The notes under the pieces: model-generated
Told to the model about the DNA's origin: nothing
Database searches by the model: none
What the model saw: the letters and a program-made list of their open reading frames with translations, nothing else
Shown: positions 54,256 to 63,995 of the stretch, piece after piece
Numbering within the stretch: the first letter of the stretch is position 1
How the letters are laid out: every line of letters begins with the position of its first letter
Assembly (NCBI RefSeq): GCF_000156195.1
Contig: NZ_GG688324.1
Coordinates: 54,930 to 118,929, forward strand
Direction: 5' to 3'
Origin: Bacteroides finegoldii DSM 17565
GTDB lineage: Bacteria > Bacteroidota > Bacteroidia > Bacteroidales > Bacteroidaceae
Length of the DNA: 64,000 nt
Position numbers and translations under genes: made by a program

Positions 54256-54750
54256 ATGAAAAAATTAGTCGTATTGGGAATGGGAGTATGCTTGGTGCTG
54301 GCTTTTGCATCTTGTAAATCCAGCGAAAGCGCCTATAAGAAAGCTTACGAGAAAGCAAAACAGCAGGAACTGGCGGAACCGCAGGTGGAAGTTCCGGTAG
54401 AAGTGACTCCGGTAGTGGCAGCTCCTGTGGCAACACCTAAAGTGGCAGATACATCCGGCGTTCGCCAGGAAAAAGTTACAGTGGTTTCCGGCAATGAGGG
54501 ATTGAAAGATTATAGTGTAGTGGCAGGTAGTTTTGGCGTTAAAGCAAATGCGGAAGGTCTGAAAGATTGGTTGGACGCACAAGGTTATCAGTCAACTATT
54601 GCGTTCAATGCAGATAAGGCGATGTATCGTGTTATCGTAAGTTCATTTGCCGATAAAGCTGCAGCAGCTGAAGCCCGTGATGCTTTTAAAGCTAAGTATC
54701 CGAACCGTTCGGATTTCCAGGGAGCCTGGTTGCTGTATCGTGTTTATTGA
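54256..54750 (+). CDS. SPOR-domain lipoprotein
   Basis: A lipoprotein signal ends at 'LAFASC'. A short Val/Pro/Ala-rich linker (about residues 40-75) leads to a C-terminal SPOR domain ('DYSVVAGSFGVKANAEGLKD', 'AMYRVIVSSFADKAAAAEAR', 'DFQGAWLLYRVY'). SPOR domains bind denuded peptidoglycan at division sites (family knowledge). At 164 residues it is a short periplasmic-facing protein. Single gene with its own terminator. Confidence 0.85.
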   Translation: MKKLVVLGMGVCLVLAFASCKSSESAYKKAYEKAKQQELAEPQVEVPVEVTPVVAAPVATPKVADTSGVRQEKVTVVSGNEGLKDYSVVAGSFGVKANAEGLKDWLDAQGYQSTIAFNADKAMYRVIVSSFADKAAAAEARDAFKAKYPNRSDFQGAWLLYRVY

Positions 54751-54803
54751 TTTCTTTTTGGTAATATATACTTGGAAAGAACAAATGTTGTTTCCAAATA
54801 AGA

Positions 54804-54833
54804 AGGCGGTAACTGGGAAGTTACTGCTTTTTT
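54804..54833 (+). terminator. Terminator after the SPOR gene
   Basis: GCGGTAACT (54806-54814) and AGTTACTGC (54819-54827) pair with one G-T, followed by six T. Confidence 0.75.
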
Positions 54834-54932
54834 ATTGAAGAAAGGGTTGAATATCTATTTAGATATTTTTATCTTTCTACTAAAAGAAGTTATAAATGCC
54901 AGCGGGGAAACTTTTATAGCAAAGAAAGTTTT

Positions 54933-54940
54933 TACTTTTG
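54933..54940 (+). promoter_or_regulatory. Promoter -7 box of the sulfate-activation operon
   Basis: TACTTTTG matches TAnnTTTG exactly, with TTTT at 54912-54915 where -33 is expected. Start codon 63 bases downstream at 55003. Confidence 0.5.
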
Positions 54941-55002
54941 TCAATTCTTAATTTGGAGAATTCAAAGCCTTGATGGAAATGAGGTTTTAATAAAAGAATT
55001 AA

Positions 55003-55830
55003 ATGGAACAAAAATATGTAATGGCTGCTATTGATGCAGCATTGAAAGCAAGTGAAGAAATACTGTCTATTTATGAGGATCCGGCATCGGATTTTGAAAT
55101 AGAAAGAAAGGCTGATAATTCTCCACTGACAATAGCGGACAGAAAAGCACATGAAGCAATTGTTGCCGTTTTGAGCAAGACTCCTTTCCCGATCCTTAGT
55201 GAAGAAGGGAGACATCTGGATTATGAGGTCCGCCGTAAATGGGATACGTTATGGATTGTGGATCCTTTGGATGGTACAAAGGAATTTATCAAGCGTAATG
55301 GAGAATTTACTGTAAATATTGCTTTGGTGCAAGACTCGGTGCCTGTGATAGGGGTTATTTATGTGCCTGTAAAGAGAATACTCTATTTTGCGGTTGAGGG
55401 TGTGGGAGCATATAAGTGCTCCGGTCTTGTCGGTCTGGAAGATAATACGCTGACATTGAAACAGATGATCGAAGATTCGGAACGGTTGCCTTTGGATGAT
55501 CCTCGCGATCATTTCATAGTCGTTGCTTCCCGTTCGCACTTGTCGCCTGAAACGGAAGAATATATTGCAGACCTGAGGAAAAAGAAACGCGGTGGCATTG
55601 AGTTGATATCGCGTGGAAGTTCTATGAAGATCTGTCTGGTGGCGGAAGGAGAGGCTGACGTGTATCCGCGCTTTGCTCCGACTATGGAGTGGGATACGGC
55701 TGCCGGACATGCGATTGCACGTGCTGCTGGAATGGAAGTGTATCAAGCCGGAAAGGATGAACCGTTACGATATAATAAGGAGGACTTATTGAATCCTTGG
55801 TTTATTGTTGAGCCCAAGAGAGAACACTAA
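55003..55830 (+). CDS. cysQ: 3'(2'),5'-bisphosphate nucleotidase
   Basis: A 275-residue inositol-monophosphatase-fold protein with metal-binding motifs 'FPILSEEGRHLDY', 'LWIVDPLDGTKEFIKRNGEF' and 'MEWDTAAGHAIARAAG'. It hydrolyses PAP, the by-product of sulfotransferase and PAPS reactions, to AMP and phosphate, which keeps sulfotransferases from being inhibited. First gene of the operon. Its presence here alongside a sulfotransferase makes functional sense. Confidence 0.9.
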   Translation: MEQKYVMAAIDAALKASEEILSIYEDPASDFEIERKADNSPLTIADRKAHEAIVAVLSKTPFPILSEEGRHLDYEVRRKWDTLWIVDPLDGTKEFIKRNGEFTVNIALVQDSVPVIGVIYVPVKRILYFAVEGVGAYKCSGLVGLEDNTLTLKQMIEDSERLPLDDPRDHFIVVASRSHLSPETEEYIADLRKKKRGGIELISRGSSMKICLVAEGEADVYPRFAPTMEWDTAAGHAIARAAGMEVYQAGKDEPLRYNKEDLLNPWFIVEPKREH

Positions 55831-55841
55831 TTGATGTTTAT

Positions 55842-57395
55842 ATGACATTTGAAATTGTATTTGTACTATTGGCCCTATTAGGAATGGTAGCTGCCTTGGT
55901 TGCAGATAAGATGCGTCCGGGTATGATACTTTTTTCAGTAGTGGTATTATTTTTGTGTGCCGGTATTCTGACTCCCAAAGAGATGCTTGAAGGCTTTAGC
56001 AACAAAGGTATGATAACTGTTGCTTTGCTATTTCTGGTGAGTGAAGGGATCCGACAGTCGGGTACGCTGGGACAGGTGATAAAGAAGCTGTTGCCTCAGG
56101 GGAAGACAACGGTGTTTAAGGCACAGTTGCGTCTTTTACCTTCGGTGGCGTTCATCTCCGCTTTCTTGAATAATACTCCTGTCGTGGTTATCTTTGCTCC
56201 TATAATCAAGCATTGGGCCAATTCGGTGAAGCTTCCTGCTACAAAATTCTTGATACCTCTTTCTTATGTCACTATTCTGGGTGGTATTTGTACGCTGATC
56301 GGTACCTCTACTAATCTGGTGGTGCATGGTATGATATTGGATGCCGGGTTCGAAGGCTTCTCGATGTTTGAACTTGGAAAGGTAGGAATCTTTATAGCCA
56401 TTGCCGGTATTATTTATCTGTTTGTTTTTTCGAAGCGTCTGTTGCCGGATGCACGTCCGGATACGGCGGTGCCGGATGAGGAAGTAGAGGAAGGGGAGAA
56501 GCTGCACCGGGTAGAGGCTGTATTGGGTGCGCGTTTTCCCGGTATTAATAAGAAACTGAAGGATTTTAATTTCCAACGCCATTATGGGGCGGAAGTGAAG
56601 GAGATAAAGACACGTAACGGGCAACGTTTTGTTACGAATCTGGAAGATATAGTGCTTCATGAAGGAGATACTCTTGTGGTGATGGCTGATGATACGTTTA
56701 TTCCGACATGGGGAGAATCTTCCGTATTCGTGCTGTTGACAAATGGAAGTGACCCTGATACTGCCGGAAAGAAAAAACGTTGGTTTGCTTTGTTTCTTTT
56801 GGTGTTGATGATTGTAGGTGCAACAGTGGGTGAACTTCCTATTGTGAGGGAAATGTTTCCGGATATCAAACTGGATATGTTCTTCTTTGTTTCTATTACT
56901 ACTATTATTATGGCATGGACAAATCTGTTTCCTGCCCGCAAATATACTAAATACATTTCGTGGGATATCCTGATTACGATTGCTTGTGCTTTTGCGATCA
57001 GTAAGGCGATGGTAAATTCGGGAGTGGCGGATTGCGTTGCTAAGTTCATCATTGGGTTAAGTGATGATTACGGTCCGCACGTGTTGCTTGCAATGCTATT
57101 TATTATTACAAATCTGTTTACGGAGTTGATAACCAATAATGCAGCGGCGGCTTTGGCGTTTCCCTTGGCACTGTCGATCTCGACACAGATGGGAGTCAGC
57201 CCGACACCTTTCTTTGTGGTGATTTGTATGGCTGCATCTGCCAGTTTCTCTACACCGATTGGTTATCAGACGAATCTGATTGTGCAAGGTATCGGTAACT
57301 ATAAGTTTATGGATTTTGTGCGTATCGGATTACCGCTAAATATTATAACCTTCTTAATTTCTGTTATTCTGATCCCGATGATCTGGAACTTTTAA
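55842..57395 (+). CDS. SLC13-family permease, probable sulfate importer
   Basis: A 517-residue membrane protein with about 12 helices in two halves, each with a transport hairpin ('LGGICTLIGTSTNLVVHGMI' and 'ASFSTPIGYQTNLIVQGIGN'). Between them (about residues 215-295) is a cytoplasmic TrkA-C/RCK-like domain ('VEAVLGARFPGINKKLKDFN', 'IVLHEGDTLVVMADD'). Members with these domains import divalent anions such as sulfate. Its place between cysQ and cysC supports sulfate. Confidence 0.83.
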   Translation: MTFEIVFVLLALLGMVAALVADKMRPGMILFSVVVLFLCAGILTPKEMLEGFSNKGMITVALLFLVSEGIRQSGTLGQVIKKLLPQGKTTVFKAQLRLLPSVAFISAFLNNTPVVVIFAPIIKHWANSVKLPATKFLIPLSYVTILGGICTLIGTSTNLVVHGMILDAGFEGFSMFELGKVGIFIAIAGIIYLFVFSKRLLPDARPDTAVPDEEVEEGEKLHRVEAVLGARFPGINKKLKDFNFQRHYGAEVKEIKTRNGQRFVTNLEDIVLHEGDTLVVMADDTFIPTWGESSVFVLLTNGSDPDTAGKKKRWFALFLLVLMIVGATVGELPIVREMFPDIKLDMFFFVSITTIIMAWTNLFPARKYTKYISWDILITIACAFAISKAMVNSGVADCVAKFIIGLSDDYGPHVLLAMLFIITNLFTELITNNAAAALAFPLALSISTQMGVSPTPFFVVICMAASASFSTPIGYQTNLIVQGIGNYKFMDFVRIGLPLNIITFLISVILIPMIWNF

Positions 57396-57411
57396 TAAAA
57401 CTAATTTATAG

Positions 57412-58020
57412 ATGGAAGAAAAGAATCATATATATCCTATATTTGACCGCATGATGACACGGCAAGACAAAGAAGAGCTTTTGGGACAGCATAGTGTCAT
57501 GATATGGTTTACCGGACTGAGCGGGTCGGGGAAAAGTACAGTTGCCATTGCATTGGAACGCGAACTGCATAAGCGTGGACTGCTTTGCCGTATTCTGGAC
57601 GGGGATAATATCCGTAGCGGAATTAATAATAATTTGGGCTTTTCGGAAACCGACCGGGTGGAGAACATTCGCCGTATAGCCGAAGTGTCAAAGTTGTTTT
57701 TGGACAGCGGCATTATAACAATTGCTGCTTTTATCAGTCCGAATAATGATATTCGCGAAATGGCAGCGAATATAATCGGAAAGGATGATTTTCTGGAAAT
57801 TTTCGTAAGTACCCCGTTGGAGGAGTGTGAGAGACGCGATGTAAAGGGCTTGTATGCGAAAGCCCGCAAAGGAGAAATAAAGAATTTTACGGGAATCTCC
57901 GCGCCTTTTGAGATACCGGAACATCCGGCTTTGTCGTTGGATACTTCTAAACTAAGTTTGGAAGAATCTGTAAATCGTTTGCTGGAGCTGATTTTACCTA
58001 AAGTGAAGAATGTGAAATGA
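57412..58020 (+). CDS. cysC: Adenylyl-sulfate kinase
   Basis: A 202-residue P-loop kinase: 'WFTGLSGSGKSTVAIALERE', 'DGDNIRSGINNNLGFSETD' and 'KGLYAKARKGEIKNFTGI' are APS-kinase hallmarks. It phosphorylates APS at the 3' position to give PAPS, the sulfate donor for sulfotransferases. It is a separate protein and not fused to CysN. A 73-base gap with an imperfect 19-bp inverted repeat (58022-58040 with 58059-58077) separates it from cysD. Confidence 0.92.
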   Translation: MEEKNHIYPIFDRMMTRQDKEELLGQHSVMIWFTGLSGSGKSTVAIALERELHKRGLLCRILDGDNIRSGINNNLGFSETDRVENIRRIAEVSKLFLDSGIITIAAFISPNNDIREMAANIIGKDDFLEIFVSTPLEECERRDVKGLYAKARKGEIKNFTGISAPFEIPEHPALSLDTSKLSLEESVNRLLELILPKVKNVK

Positions 58021-58093
58021 AGAATTAGGAATGAAGAATTGGTATGCGGTTGTCGGCAAATTCATAATTCGTAATTCATAACTTTTAAAATAA

Positions 58094-59002
58094 ATGGAAG
58101 AATATAAATTAAGTCACTTGAAAGAGCTCGAAGCAGAGTCTATTCATATCATTCGCGAGGTGGCGGCGGAATTTGAGAATCCGGTGATGCTTTACAGTAT
58201 CGGAAAAGATTCTTCGGTGATGGTACGTTTGGCGGAAAAAGCGTTTTATCCGGGTAAAGTACCATTCCCTTTGATGCATATCGATTCGAAATGGAAGTTC
58301 AAGGAGATGATTCAGTTCCGTGACGAATATGCAAAGAAATATGGATGGAATCTGATTGTAGAAAGTAATATGGAAGCTTTCAATGCAGGGGTGGGACCTT
58401 TTACGCATGGAAGCAAAGTACACACTGATCTGATGAAGACACAGGCATTGCTTCGTGCTCTGGATAAGTATAAGTTTGATGCAGCGTTTGGGGGAGCCCG
58501 TCGTGATGAAGAGAAATCACGTGCGAAAGAACGTATTTTCTCTTTCCGGGATAAGTTCCATCAGTGGGATCCGAAAAACCAGCGCCCTGAATTGTGGGAT
58601 ATTTATAATGCCCGTGTACACAAGGGGGAAAGTATTCGCGTATTTCCGTTGAGTAACTGGACAGAGTTGGATATCTGGCAGTACATTCGGCTGGAGAATA
58701 TTCCGATTGTCCCGTTGTATTATGCAAAGGAACGTCCGGTAGTACAAATGGATGGTAATCTGATTATGGCGGATGATGACCGCTTGCCGGAAAAATACCG
58801 TGATCAGATTGAAATGAAGATGGTCCGTTTCCGTACGTTGGGTTGTTGGCCATTGACGGGTGCTATAGAAAGCGGAGCTTCAACAATTGAGGAGATTGTG
58901 GAAGAAATGATGACTACTACTAAGAGTGAGCGAACAACTCGCGTGATTGACTTCGACCAGGATGCGAGTATGGAGCAGAAGAAACGTGAAGGATACTTTT
59001 AA
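58094..59002 (+). CDS. cysD: Sulfate adenylyltransferase subunit 2
   Basis: A 302-residue PP-loop ATP pyrophosphatase: '[20 protein letters not shown]' holds the nucleotide loop, and '[20 protein letters not shown]' with '[20 protein letters not shown]' follow the family pattern. With CysN it makes APS from ATP and sulfate. CysN starts 12 bases later. Confidence 0.93.
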   Translation: MEEYKLSHLKELEAESIHIIREVAAEFENPVMLYSIGKDSSVMVRLAEKAFYPGKVPFPLMHIDSKWKFKEMIQFRDEYAKKYGWNLIVESNMEAFNAGVGPFTHGSKVHTDLMKTQALLRALDKYKFDAAFGGARRDEEKSRAKERIFSFRDKFHQWDPKNQRPELWDIYNARVHKGESIRVFPLSNWTELDIWQYIRLENIPIVPLYYAKERPVVQMDGNLIMADDDRLPEKYRDQIEMKMVRFRTLGCWPLTGAIESGASTIEEIVEEMMTTTKSERTTRVIDFDQDASMEQKKREGYF

Positions 59003-59014
59003 TTGTAACAAGTG

Positions 59015-60475
59015 ATGGCAGATAATAAATTAGATATAAAGGCTTTTCTGGATAAGGATGAGCAGAAAGACTTGCTGAGACTGTTGACCGCCGGTTCGGT
59101 TGATGATGGGAAATCAACGCTGATCGGACGTTTGTTGTTTGACAGTAAGAAATTGTACGAAGACCAGTTGGATGCGTTGGAGCGTGATAGCAAACGTGTA
59201 GGAAATGCGGGTGAGCATATAGACTACGCATTGTTGCTCGATGGTTTGAAAGCCGAACGGGAACAGGGTATTACGATTGATGTGGCTTATCGTTATTTTT
59301 CTACCAACGGCCGTAAGTTTATTATTGCGGATACTCCGGGACATGAGCAGTATACTCGTAATATGATCACCGGCGGATCTACGGCTAACTTAGCTATTAT
59401 TCTGGTAGACGCCCGTATGGGAGTGATTACACAGACACGCCGCCATACTTTCCTGGTATCTCTGTTGGGTATCAAGCATGTCGTATTGGCCGTAAACAAG
59501 ATGGACTTGGTGGACTTCTCGGAAGAACGGTTCAACGAGATTGTTGCCGAATACAAGAAATTCGTTGCTCCGTTGGGAATTCCTGATGTGAACTGTATTC
59601 CTCTTTCCGCTTTGGATGGAGATAATGTAGTGGATAAATCGGAACGTACTCCGTGGTATAAAGGAATCTCTTTGTTGGATTTTCTGGAAACCGTTCATAT
59701 TGATAATGACCATAATCTGTCTGATTTCCGTTTCCCGGTTCAATATGTACTTCGCCCGAATCTGGACTTTAGAGGTTTCTGCGGTAAGGTCGCATCCGGT
59801 ATTGTCCGTAAGGGGGATACAGTGATGGCACTTCCTTCGGGAAAAACGTCTAAGGTAAAAAGTATCGTAACTTATGACGGGGAGTTGGATTATGCGTTTC
59901 CACCGCAATCTGTTACATTGACTTTGGAAGATGAGATTGATGTGTCTCGTGGTGAAATGCTGGTACATCCGGATAACTTGCCTATTATCGACCGTAATTT
60001 TGAGGCAATGATGGTGTGGATGGACGAGGAACCGATGGATATCAATAAGTCTTTCTTTATCAAGCAAACGACTAATCTGAGCCGTACCCGTATTGATGCG
60101 ATTAAATATAAGGTGGATGTAAACACAATGGAACACCTTTCTGTTGATAATGGACAATTGACGGCAGATAGTTTGCCATTGCAGCTCAATCAGATTGCAC
60201 GTGTGGTGCTGACTACTGCCAAAGAACTTTTCTTTGATCCGTATAAGAAGAATAAGTCATGCGGTTCATTTATCTTGATTGATCCTATTACGAATAATAC
60301 TTCGGCTGTCGGTATGATTATCGATCGGGTTGAGGTGAAGGATATGAGCAATACGGATGATATTCCTGTTTTGGACTTACCGAAGTTGGGAATTGCTCCG
60401 GAACATTATGAAGCTGTGGAGAAAGCAGCAAAGGAATTGGAACGTCAGGGTTTTGCTGTGAAAATAATAAAGTAA
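59015..60475 (+). CDS. cysN: Sulfate adenylyltransferase subunit 1 (GTPase)
   Basis: I start at ATG 59015; a GTG lies one codon before. The EF-Tu-like GTPase has G1 '[17 protein letters not shown]', G3 '[18 protein letters not shown]' and G4 '[13 protein letters not shown]', then two beta-barrel domains. It couples GTP hydrolysis to APS formation by CysD. At 486 residues it lacks the C-terminal APS-kinase domain of NodQ-type fusions, consistent with the separate cysC. Confidence 0.92.
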   Translation: MADNKLDIKAFLDKDEQKDLLRLLTAGSVDDGKSTLIGRLLFDSKKLYEDQLDALERDSKRVGNAGEHIDYALLLDGLKAEREQGITIDVAYRYFSTNGRKFIIADTPGHEQYTRNMITGGSTANLAIILVDARMGVITQTRRHTFLVSLLGIKHVVLAVNKMDLVDFSEERFNEIVAEYKKFVAPLGIPDVNCIPLSALDGDNVVDKSERTPWYKGISLLDFLETVHIDNDHNLSDFRFPVQYVLRPNLDFRGFCGKVASGIVRKGDTVMALPSGKTSKVKSIVTYDGELDYAFPPQSVTLTLEDEIDVSRGEMLVHPDNLPIIDRNFEAMMVWMDEEPMDINKSFFIKQTTNLSRTRIDAIKYKVDVNTMEHLSVDNGQLTADSLPLQLNQIARVVLTTAKELFFDPYKKNKSCGSFILIDPITNNTSAVGMIIDRVEVKDMSNTDDIPVLDLPKLGIAPEHYEAVEKAAKELERQGFAVKIIK

Positions 60476-60482
60476 GAAAAGT

Positions 60483-61589
60483 ATGGGATTACTCGAATTT
60501 AATAAACTTCCGATTAATACGCTGGTAGGTGCAGATTGGAAAACGTTTAAGGCTATCACTGCCGGTCGTGAAATAGATGCGGCTTACAAAGGAAAATACC
60601 GGTTGACAAAGGCGGTGTGCCGTTTACTCTCTCCATTAGCCGGATTGCAGAATAGTCGGTATGAAAAGCTATTGGCCAACCAGCCATTGGAACATGATCC
60701 GGTATTTATTCTGGGACATTGGAGAAGCGGAACTACTTTTGTTCATAATGTGTTCTCTTGCGACAAGCATTTTGGGTATAATACAACGTATCAGACTGTG
60801 TTTCCTCATTTGATGATGTGGGGACAGCCTTTCTTTAAAAAGAATATGAGTTGGCTGATGCCGGATAAACGTCCGACCGACAATATGGAACTGGCTGTGG
60901 ATCTTCCGCAGGAAGAGGAATTTGCATTGTCGAATATGATGCCTTATACTTATTATAATTTTTGGTTTTTACCGAAATGTCAACAGGAATATGCAGACAA
61001 GTATCTGTTGTTTGATGATATTACAGACGCGGAGTTGAAAGTTTTTGAAGAGGTATTTACGAAACTGATTAAGATTTCTTTGTGGAATACACATGGTACT
61101 CAATTCCTTAGCAAGAATCCTCCGCACACCGGTCGGGTGAAAGAACTGGTAAAGATGTTCCCGAACGCTAAGTTTATTTACTTGATGCGTAATCCGTATA
61201 CGGTATTCGAATCTACACGCAGTTTCTTTACAAATACGATTCAACCGTTGAAGTTGCAGGATATCAGCAATGAACAATTGGAGGAAAATATCCTTTCTAT
61301 TTATGCAAAACTTTATCATAAGTATGAATCGGATAAACAGTTTATCCCCGAAGGTAATCTGATGGAGGTGAAGTTTGAAGATTTTGAAGCAGATGCGATG
61401 GGAATGACAGAGAATATTTATAAGTCACTTTCTATTCCGGGATTCACGGAAGCGCGTGCTGACATAGAAAAGTATGTGGGCGGTAAGAAAGGATATAAAA
61501 AGAACAAGTATAAATATGATGATCGCACAATTCGTCTGGTTGAAGAGAATTGGGGATTTGCTTTAAAGCAATGGGAGTATAATTTATAA
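60483..61589 (+). CDS. PAPS-dependent sulfotransferase
   Basis: A 368-residue protein with the 5'-phosphosulfate loop 'FILGHWRSGTTFVHNVFSCD' and the 3'-phosphate segment 'KFIYLMRNPYTVFESTRSFF' of the sulfotransferase superfamily; the C-terminal 'GGKKGYKKNKYKYDD' resembles the closing loop. It begins 7 bases after cysN, so donor synthesis and use are co-expressed. I recall that the B. thetaiotaomicron gene in this same setting (BT0416) sulfonates cholesterol and other steroids. The acceptor of this protein is inferred from that synteny, not from sequence. Confidence 0.82.
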   Translation: MGLLEFNKLPINTLVGADWKTFKAITAGREIDAAYKGKYRLTKAVCRLLSPLAGLQNSRYEKLLANQPLEHDPVFILGHWRSGTTFVHNVFSCDKHFGYNTTYQTVFPHLMMWGQPFFKKNMSWLMPDKRPTDNMELAVDLPQEEEFALSNMMPYTYYNFWFLPKCQQEYADKYLLFDDITDAELKVFEEVFTKLIKISLWNTHGTQFLSKNPPHTGRVKELVKMFPNAKFIYLMRNPYTVFESTRSFFTNTIQPLKLQDISNEQLEENILSIYAKLYHKYESDKQFIPEGNLMEVKFEDFEADAMGMTENIYKSLSIPGFTEARADIEKYVGGKKGYKKNKYKYDDRTIRLVEENWGFALKQWEYNL

Positions 61590-61614
61590 GAAGAAGAAAA
61601 AAGAAAGGAAAGTA

Positions 61615-62583
61615 ATGGTTCAGAAAATTGTTCGTCGCCTGTTGATGACAGGTTTTGTTGCATTTTTTTCTTCCTTGTCTTTGATGGCGCAACATAAAGT
61701 CGAAATGGTTCCTTTTGGAGACATGGATCAATGGGTAGACCGTCAAATAAAGGAGTCGAGCATTATTGGCGGAAATACAAAGAATGTATATGCGATAGGG
61801 CCGACCACTGTAATCAAGGGAGATCAGGTTTATAAAAATATGGGTGGTTCGCCTTGGGGTACTTCAAACGTGATGGCAAAAGTAGCCGGAATTACCAAGA
61901 CGAACACATCGGTTTTCCCCGAAAAAAGAGGGAATGGATACTGTGCGCGGCTGGATACTCGCATGGAAAGTGTGAAGGTGTTGGGACTGGTCAATATCAC
62001 GGTGCTGGCGGCTGGTTCTATTTTTACCGGATCGGTGCATGAACCTATTAAAGGTACTAAGAATCCACAGAAGATGCTGCAGACCGGTATTCCGTTTACT
62101 AAGAAACCGGTAGCCCTTCAGTTCGATTACAAGGTGAAGATGTCGGATCGCGAAAATCGTATCCGTGCTACCGGATTCAGTAAGATTACGGATGTTCCCG
62201 GTAAAGATTATCCTGCAGCTATTCTGTTTTTACAGAAACGTTGGGAAGATGCGGAAGGAAACGTGTATGCGAAACGTATCGGTACAATGGTGACCTATTA
62301 TTATCACTCTACGGATTGGAAGAATAATGTTTCCTATGAAATTATGTATGGTGATATTACAAGTCGTCCTGAATATAAGGCTCACATGATGCGTCTGCAG
62401 GTTACTGAAAGTTACACGGTCAATAGTAAAGGCGAAAGTGTACCTATTCATGAGGTGGCTTGGGGGGATGAAAATGACGTTCCTACCCATCTGTGTCTTC
62501 AGTTTACATCCAGTCACGGAGGGGCATATATAGGTTCTCCGGGAAATACATTATGGATTGATAATGTAAAGTTAGTATATTAA
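61615..62583 (+). CDS. PCMD-domain exported protein
   Basis: An export signal (about residues 1-25, ending 'SLMAQ') is followed by one domain of about 290 residues with 'FGDMDQWVDRQIKESSIIGG', 'GITKTNTSVFPEKRGNGYCA', 'KPVALQFDYKVKM' and 'GNTLWIDNVKLVY'. This is the putative carbohydrate metabolism (PCMD) pattern found in Bacteroidetes surface proteins. It is last in the sulfate-activation operon, 25 bases after the sulfotransferase, which suggests a link with a sulfated envelope product or its export. No catalytic residues are apparent. Confidence 0.7.
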   Translation: MVQKIVRRLLMTGFVAFFSSLSLMAQHKVEMVPFGDMDQWVDRQIKESSIIGGNTKNVYAIGPTTVIKGDQVYKNMGGSPWGTSNVMAKVAGITKTNTSVFPEKRGNGYCARLDTRMESVKVLGLVNITVLAAGSIFTGSVHEPIKGTKNPQKMLQTGIPFTKKPVALQFDYKVKMSDRENRIRATGFSKITDVPGKDYPAAILFLQKRWEDAEGNVYAKRIGTMVTYYYHSTDWKNNVSYEIMYGDITSRPEYKAHMMRLQVTESYTVNSKGESVPIHEVAWGDENDVPTHLCLQFTSSHGGAYIGSPGNTLWIDNVKLVY

Positions 62584-62603
62584 AGGTACAGCAGAAAAAT
62601 AAG

Positions 62604-62642
62604 AATAGCCAATGATAAATTTGTCGTTGGCTATTTTTGTTT
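62604..62642 (+). terminator. Terminator of the sulfate-activation operon
   Basis: AATAGCCAA (62604-62612) and TTGGCTATT (62627-62635) pair perfectly, with further partial pairing in the loop and TTTTTGTTTT after. Confidence 0.78.
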
Positions 62643-62682
62643 TATAAAAAAAAGAATGGAGGTGTGATTTTTTACGTGATTT

Positions 62683-62715
62683 TTTGCGTGTATTATATTA
62701 AATATCTATATTTGC
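62683..62715 (+). promoter_or_regulatory. Promoter of the OmpA-family gene
   Basis: TTTG (62683-62686), 21 bases, and TATATTTG (62708-62715) fit the Bacteroides consensus. The start codon lies 75 bases downstream, so a moderate leader is expected. Confidence 0.65.
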
Positions 62716-62789
62716 AGTAATTTTTAAGAAAATAAGTTCATCTTATTCTCTTTTTGATGGAAATATATTATTTACTAAAATAAATTGAG

Positions 62790-63932
62790 ATGAAAAAGGG
62801 TTTATTATTTATTTTATTGGCGGCAGTTTCTGTTTGTCTGCCTGCTCAGGAAAAAGAAAAAGCAGCAACCAGCTATAGCGTAGAGACAAACCGCTTTGGA
62901 GCTAATTGGTTTATTAGTGGTGGTCTGGGAGCCCAGATGTATTTTGGAGATAATGACGGTAAGTTGGATTTTGGAAAACGACTTGCTCCTGCATTGGACA
63001 TTGCTGTAGGAAAGTGGTTTACTCCCGGAATCGGTTTGCGTATTGCTTATAATGGTCTTCAGGCTAAGGGAGCTACTTTGCTTGAAGATGATGCTTACGT
63101 AAAAGGTGGCGTTATGTCTAACGGATATTATAAGCAGAAATGGAATATCGCTAATTTCCATGCTGATGTTATGTTGAACCTTACTAATATGTTCTGCGGG
63201 TATAAGGAAGACCGTCTGTATTCATTCATCCCTTATGCAGGTGCAGGATGGGTTCATTCTTGGACGAAACCGACAGATGATAATATTGGTTTTAATTTAG
63301 GTTTGATTAACCGTTTCCGTTTGTCGTCTGCTTTGGACTTCAACGTGGAAATGCGTAGCCTGTTTATGAAAAATACATTGGCTGGTGAGAATAAGGAAGC
63401 TATGTTAGGACTGACTGTAGGTGTTACTTATAAATTTAAGAAACGCGGTTGGAATGCAGTTCCTACGGTTCCGATGGTTCCAGAGAGCCAGTTGAACGAT
63501 ATGAGAGACAGAGTAAACGCACTGAAGGGTGAAAATGAATCTTTGAAGCGTGACCTGGTTGAAGCACGTAATAAGAAACCGGAAGTGATTGTTAAGAAAG
63601 AAGCTGGATTGGTTCCACGTCTTGTTGTTGTATTCAATATCGGTAAGAGCAATATCAGCAAGAGAGAGTACATGAATATCGAAGCTATGGCTAAGGGTAT
63701 CAAGGAAAATCCAGGAAAAGTATTTACTATAACTGGATATGCTGATAAGGGTACAGGCTCTGCTGAATACAACATGAAGTTGAGTAAGAAGAGAGCTGAA
63801 GCTGTTCGTGACTTGATGGTTAACGAATTTGGAGTTCCTGCTTCTCAGTTGAAGGTTGATTATAAGGGTGGTGTTGGCAACATGTTCTATGATGATGCTA
63901 AACTGAGTCGTGTAGCAATTGTTGAAGAATAA
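62790..63932 (+). CDS. OmpA-family outer membrane protein
   Basis: After an export signal ending 'CLPAQ', residues about 30-215 form a porin-like beta-barrel ('NWFISGGLGAQMYFGDNDGK', 'AVGKWFTPGIGLRIAYNGLQ'). A short coiled segment ('MRDRVNALKGENESLKRDLV') links it to a C-terminal OmpA domain that binds peptidoglycan ('VFNIGKSNISKREYMNIEAM', 'GYADKGTGSAEYNMKLSKKR', 'AEAVRDLMVNEFGVP'). This is one of the major OmpA-like proteins of Bacteroides by architecture. Its strong-looking promoter and terminator fit high expression. Confidence 0.9.
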   Translation: MKKGLLFILLAAVSVCLPAQEKEKAATSYSVETNRFGANWFISGGLGAQMYFGDNDGKLDFGKRLAPALDIAVGKWFTPGIGLRIAYNGLQAKGATLLEDDAYVKGGVMSNGYYKQKWNIANFHADVMLNLTNMFCGYKEDRLYSFIPYAGAGWVHSWTKPTDDNIGFNLGLINRFRLSSALDFNVEMRSLFMKNTLAGENKEAMLGLTVGVTYKFKKRGWNAVPTVPMVPESQLNDMRDRVNALKGENESLKRDLVEARNKKPEVIVKKEAGLVPRLVVVFNIGKSNISKREYMNIEAMAKGIKENPGKVFTITGYADKGTGSAEYNMKLSKKRAEAVRDLMVNEFGVPASQLKVDYKGGVGNMFYDDAKLSRVAIVEE

Positions 63933-63959
63933 TATACACTTGAAATATTATAATAAAAG

Positions 63960-63995
63960 AGACGTTTCCTTTCACGGGAAGCGTCTTTTTTGTAT
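63960..63995 (+). terminator. Terminator of the OmpA-family gene
   Basis: AGACGTTTCC (63960-63969) pairs with GGAAGCGTCT (63977-63986) through one G-T, followed by six T. Confidence 0.8.
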
